From the NCBI RefSeq assembly GCF_910592395.1, contig NC_088321.1, positions 11,286,001 through 11,350,000 of the forward strand: a stretch of 64,000 nt of DNA, in the 5' to 3' direction. Made by a program: the position numbers and the translations under genes. The notes below the pieces were generated by a model. It did no database searches and was not told the origin of the DNA. It saw only the letters and a list, made by a program, of their open reading frames with translations. This document shows, piece by piece, positions 59,218-64,000 of this stretch; the stretch's first letter is position 1, and each line of letters starts with the position of its first letter. The DNA is from Lineus longissimus. Lineage: Eukaryota; Nemertea; Pilidiophora; Heteronemertea; Lineidae.

Positions 59218-62200
59218 TTTCACGGGTGCAATTTAATTAGGTAATACGAGGAGTGTATTAAAACGACTGAGTTAACAACCGGTTTTATCGGCTCTACTCA
59301 TCTCTCCTAATGCCAATCAGAAAATGTCCATTTCACTTAGTTCCGGATTCGATTAAATAACGAATAAATCAAATTTGTCAAGGTTGCTCAAGTTCTTCAA
59401 TAGAATTAGAGTGGTCACTTACAGTTCAGCGGAACTACAACAAGGTAATTATGATGTACGACACTTATACTGCTGATACCAACATTCTGTGAAGATTCTT
59501 ATATCAATCAAGCATTTCACTTGTCTTCTCGGTACATTTTACCCAATTAGCCAATTATCTCTACCTTAATAGCAGGTAGACCCACGGCAAGGCCTTGTGT
59601 GTCAAGATGACTCAGCAGTGGGGGGACCGGCGCGATAATCAGCATGCTAAGGTCTCTAAAACCCGCTAAGATTATCAATTCTCAAAATGTATTCTAAGCT
59701 GCAGAGTAAATATCGCAACTGAGCATATAACAAGAACTTGGTAAAGAATTAACATGTCAATGTACACGAATATCTTAACTAGTTTTTGACGCCTGAGCTG
59801 CTGCCTGAACAGTTCTGACCAGTAACCATTTGAACAAAAAATGAGTCGGTAAGGCAAGTAAAGACAAAACAACCTGCATATAGTGAAATGCCGACTGAGA
59901 ATTTCGAAGCAAATACATCTTGTTTGTCTGCCGAAATTCTTAGCAATTTGACAACAGCTATTCATCCTGCTAATAGATCGGTTTGAAGTATCTATAGCTA
60001 GGCGTATTCATAATGGAAGACAGAAGAGTTCCTTCCCTGGTAATAGGTGAATATCATTTTTACAAATTACAATTTTCCTTCCTCCTGGATGTTTTATATA
60101 GTGACAAGGAACACACTGCTTTGGACTTTTGGTACAGCTTTTCCGAATCCTAACGTACATCACTATCCCTCCATTGCCCAAAAGATTAGGGTAATTTATC
60201 ACTTTGAAATTCATTGTAAACTATGCACATGCTTTTCCCTGACATAATGTAGAAAACTATCCCACCCTGAAATTGAGGGAAAACTATCACGTTTGCATAA
60301 ACTATGACCAAGCAAAAATAGCAACATCTTTCAGAACCAACCAGCATGCTCAGACTATTACTCCCGGGGCGGCTCGTTCGAGGGCTATTTCAAAGCACAT
60401 TTTCCTGTAGACAGATGACCAAAACGAAACCAGTGTCAAGTCTCGACTGCAGAAATAAAGTCTACTGGTTAAAATGGGTCGTGGGAATTAACAGCGCTCA
60501 GAGCAATTACCATTCCCTTGGAAATGGACCATTGCTGTACAAATAATAGCATATCTATGAGTCAAAGGTGTTTTCAAGTAATTGGCCTGTGCGCAGGGAT
60601 ACGACACGTGCTTTCATTAAATCAAACATTTAATTTCCCAGTAGCTTTCTTCAGTCTTACATATTCTCATTGGTAAGATACTTGTATATAAAGTATTTAC
60701 AAAAGTATACAAAACCCCTCGTTCGAGTGCATAGTAATGCACGCAGTCCATAATTGAGCCAGGGCTGTATCAAAATGCACCGCATATCTCCTTCGTGTCA
60801 TATTCTACGAAAAAATGAAAACAAAATGGAACCTAGACAGCTGAAGATAGGTTTCAGGAATTTATATGAATAAATTATATTTCATACAGTACATATCCTT
60901 TTCTCAATGTGTTTTACTGAAACTGTAGCGGGTTCAGTTCCTACAGAAATTAAACGAACGTGATCTTCTAACGGGAATTCTCTGCTAAAAATGTAAGAGT
61001 ATTTAATAAGTATTCAAACAAAATATTAAATCATTGGTGCTTCATGTTCACATGAATCATCATTATTTATTGTGTGAACGAATGAATGATTATATAAAAA
61101 GTGTTAAGAACGAAGCTAAACGTATTGTCCGTATTGATGGATAGTCTGTCAGACTTGCAGTAATTTGTGTCATATTCTGTCATCCTTACAAATGGTTATT
61201 TAAAGGCAGAGTGCCTTAGCCTCTACGCGTTAGGTTTACGGACAAAGTTGCAATGAGAAGTTTTCGCAAGCTCCCAAATAGCGAACGGGGACGTCTATCT
61301 ATTCGACATGTCGAACAGCGGGCATTCGCGTTGTTGGCGTTGTGGGGGATTTGCTTTTCTTTTTCCAGGATCAGTCTTTAAATGAAATCTGGTCAGACAT
61401 GGTTATTTTTCGGCTAGCACCAGGAGATCGAAACAGATGATACGAAGTAGGTGACAGTTTCTGAATGCAAGACCACAGAAAACCTAGCCAACCTAGAAAT
61501 GACGACGCGATTGAACGCATCGATTACTATTTTTGCAATCTGATTTGGCCAGCGCGCGAGTTCCGCCACGTGAAAAATATGATATTTGGTTGAACCACTG
61601 ATGTGTGGAGACAGATCAGCTGAATTGTGAACTGTACTATTGTCATCGTCAAGCAAAGGTTTACGCCGCTGGAAAAATGTAATTGGGACAGATCTAGATG
61701 CATGTCGCTTGCTCACATGTATGGGTTAACCTTTCATCAAAAACTGCACGGAAGCGTAACATCCTAACTAAGACGCCTCAACTTAATCATGTTAATCATG
61801 TCTGGTAGCTTAAACCTGGTAGAGCAAATCAGTGAAATCAAAACACTGTCATGCATCGTCAGAAAACGGCATTGAACGATTTCATCACCCTTCAAAGTAT
61901 ACATGAATAGAATTAATTTCCTTACATGCCACTCAAAATTTTTGTCTACAATCTATCACATCATCCCTTAAGCGACATTATATCTGGCATGGCTGTGGAT
62001 TGGATTTTGAAATCGGCGCACAAATCGCTTCGTCACGTCTGCTCTTGAAACCTTATATAACCTTTTGAAATATCGCTTCTCTCATCCGTTCCTTCTGTGC
62101 CAGAGATATCAATATCGATCACAGTGTTTCATGTGTCATTTGAGTTGACTAACAGCCGAGACGAAATCCAATGCTCTGATCTCTTAACCCCTTTCGTTAT

Positions 62201-63419
62201 GTGCCCCTCACCTCGTAGTTAGTTTTGGGCCTAGCCACATTCACGGCCTATTGACATTAAGGTTATTACCGTTCGCACATTGGCCTGAATTCCTACTTCT
62301 TTTCAAAGGGTCATAAGGGCAAATCTGGGAAACATCGACCCCAAAGAGACAGCTTCCATGGGTCGAAATGCCTAAACCGACAAGATGACAACAAGACTTA
62401 TGCTGTCACGTTCTTCATAGGGTCCGGAGCCGGTCGCTAGATCGTCGTTAGCCATGTTAGAAGTAACGATGTTAGCGTTAGGTCCTTATGATTCTATTGC
62501 GAATGAAAGTAACGGAAAGAGATAACGCTTGGTTGCGCAATGGCTTGCTTTTACCTCTAACTTCATTGAGCAACTGTGCCCATGGTGTTTTATAGGAGAA
62601 AAAAAGTATCTTTATCATGACGCTCTTGAGACTAACAGCCATGACAGTTGCTGACCTTTATAGAGAGGTGTCCAAATAATAGCAGTGAAATCCAATGGAG
62701 ATTAACAACTCAAAACTCAGTATTAGTAACCTTTCTTCTCTACGCCTAGCCTCGTTATTGGAAAATGTCCGAGGTGTGACTCCGTAGCAGTTTGTTTTTC
62801 TCAGTCAAGGCATCAGTTTGTGAAATTGCTTCCGACACTGTTTCCGAATAGCTCATACCGACCCCAGTAAATCCCTAAATAAGTCACTTCAAAGTAGAAA
62901 TTGGAAACAGACTACCATTTCATTTGCAAATGATCCAATGCCGAACCTTATTTTTTTCATATTTCGATTCAAAGGAAGCGATCAGCCTACGCTGATGAGA
63001 TGTGTCTGTGTTATTGCTAGTGTAAACCGAGAGCCCCCACAGATGACTGACCTTATGACAACGCACCAGTTGCGAATTAAGCCCTCCCAGCATCCGAAGT
63101 CTGTGAGCAATGAGAAGATAGCGGAACGCATTTTTTGCTCAACACAGATAGATTCGACACAATGATAAGTCTAGCGATCCGGGTGTTTGATTGGAAAACC
63201 GAGAAATAAATCATAATCATGGGGAAAACATTCGCGGATCGCAAAAAAAGAGACGGTAAAACGGATTAAAATAGGATTTATAGTGACGCAAACAAAAACA
63301 CTTCAATCGAGACAATTAATTGAGTGATTGAATTGATTTTGATGAGTTTTGTAAGGTTGGAAGCGTAGGTTATCGTCCGACGCAAGATCATTGGCGTCCG
63401 ACCTGCGATTAAAGTATGG
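59218..63419. other. No gene recognised
   Basis: No convincing exon. TTTATAGAGAGGTGTCC near 62656 matches the interior of the pogo-type MITE and may be a small fragment of it. Confidence 0.45.
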
Positions 63420-63610
63420 CCGGTGTAAAAGGAATGGACATCCAAGGAATGCAGAACCCCATACAATAGCTGTATATTGTCAACAAGTGTGGTTAATGGT
63501 TTGGTTAGGGTTAGCTACATAATCTTCAACAAAGGAACTTGGCGACTCTATTCACTTTAACAAAAGGACCGGACTTAGATTCCGGGGGACATGCATTTCT
63601 GTTACACCGG
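63420..63610 (-). mobile_element. MITE family 1, diverged copy E (about 190 bp)
   Basis: Terminal repeats are CGGTGTAAAAGGAATG and, inverted, CATTTCTGTTACACCG. Reverse-complemented, it shares with copy A the order CCGGTGT, a TCCCCCGGA-like block, AGTCCGGT and GCTAACCCTAACCAAA. It is about 20 bp longer and clearly more diverged than copies A and B, so it is an older member or a subfamily. Confidence 0.65.
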
Positions 63611-64000
63611 TGTCACTACTTTTTGTGCGTCCCACGCGGATGGCCTTGCGAAGGATAATGAAACCGTCATTCTACTCAACGCTTCTGCAACAACACACGC
63701 GTTACGGATTGGTACTTTTTATAGTAATTTTACGCCCAACTGCACACCCGAACAAAGGATTTAGGTCTGAGATTATGTTTACCCTATGTGCGATTCAAAG
63801 GAAAATTGCGCTCCGTGGAAACCTACTCTAAACTCACTGATCTTTCTCGCATGCACGAGCACAAACTGTTCGTGTCTTACATTGGGCAACCGCTTGAAAT
63901 GAGTGTTTTCGATAAATACAAATCGCCTATCAGATGACTAGCCATCTCGCTTCAGAAACATGTGCCGCATCTGTAACTGGCCACCGCAGTCAGGCGGGGG

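Noticed and set aside
62640-62690. Fourth pogo-type MITE copy
   Set aside because: Only about 17 bases of the interior match, with no ends or TA flanks.

Overview
This is eukaryotic, animal-type nuclear DNA: AT-rich, with no dense coding, no operons and no long open frames. The only clear cellular coding sequence is interrupted by an intron with canonical splice signals. The repeat content (L2/CR1-like LINE tails, tRNA-derived SINEs, pogo/Tc1-type MITEs, tandem-unit elements ending in GAGCTAAAAA-like sequence, many poly-C/poly-G tracts) suggests a marine invertebrate, either a lophotrochozoan or a basal deuterostome. The species cannot be fixed by reading alone.

The one confident host gene is the 5' end of a natriuretic-peptide-receptor / receptor guanylate cyclase-like gene on the minus strand. 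Exon 1 (32299-32627) encodes a signal peptide and the start of the ligand-binding domain. Exon 2 (30853-31217) continues that domain in frame. I could not find later exons down to position 1, so the gene either has large introns or is a broken partial copy. A second, much weaker exon candidate encoding one transmembrane helix lies at 21961-22134 on the plus strand.

Almost everything else is repeats. 0-6 kb: little, then a 170-bp MITE (5846-6015). 7.1-8.5 kb: a SINE followed by an element made of about eight 145-bp units. 9.3-10.5 kb: two 180-bp MITEs in direct orientation. 11.4-12 kb: an L2-like LINE tail abutted by a pogo-type MITE. 14.2-15.5 kb: a 308-bp retroposon with a 12-bp target duplication, then a 300-bp-unit element. 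17.9 kb: a second pogo-type MITE. 23-25 kb: a foldback and a duplicated 180-bp segment. 25.4-25.8 kb: a SINE. 26.5-29.3 kb: dispersed duplicates and a 440-bp foldback. 30.8-33.2 kb: the receptor gene start, with degenerate repeats in intron 1 and upstream. 36.9-37.7 kb: an inverted MITE copy and a second L2-like tail. 39.7-42.3 kb: a mosaic of very diverged local duplications. 46.7-47.4 and 54.5-55.4 kb: more tandem-unit elements. 55.6 kb: a minisatellite. 56.3-57 kb: a LINE 3' end. 58.8-59.2 kb: a SINE and a third pogo-type MITE. 63.4-63.6 kb: a third copy of the first MITE family.

The observations most worth following concern repeats that carry transcription-factor-like cores. One dispersed element family carries exact matches to a 12-bp CTCF core, and the 145-bp array carries paired YY1-like cores in most units. 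Both are motif readings only; no binding has been shown.
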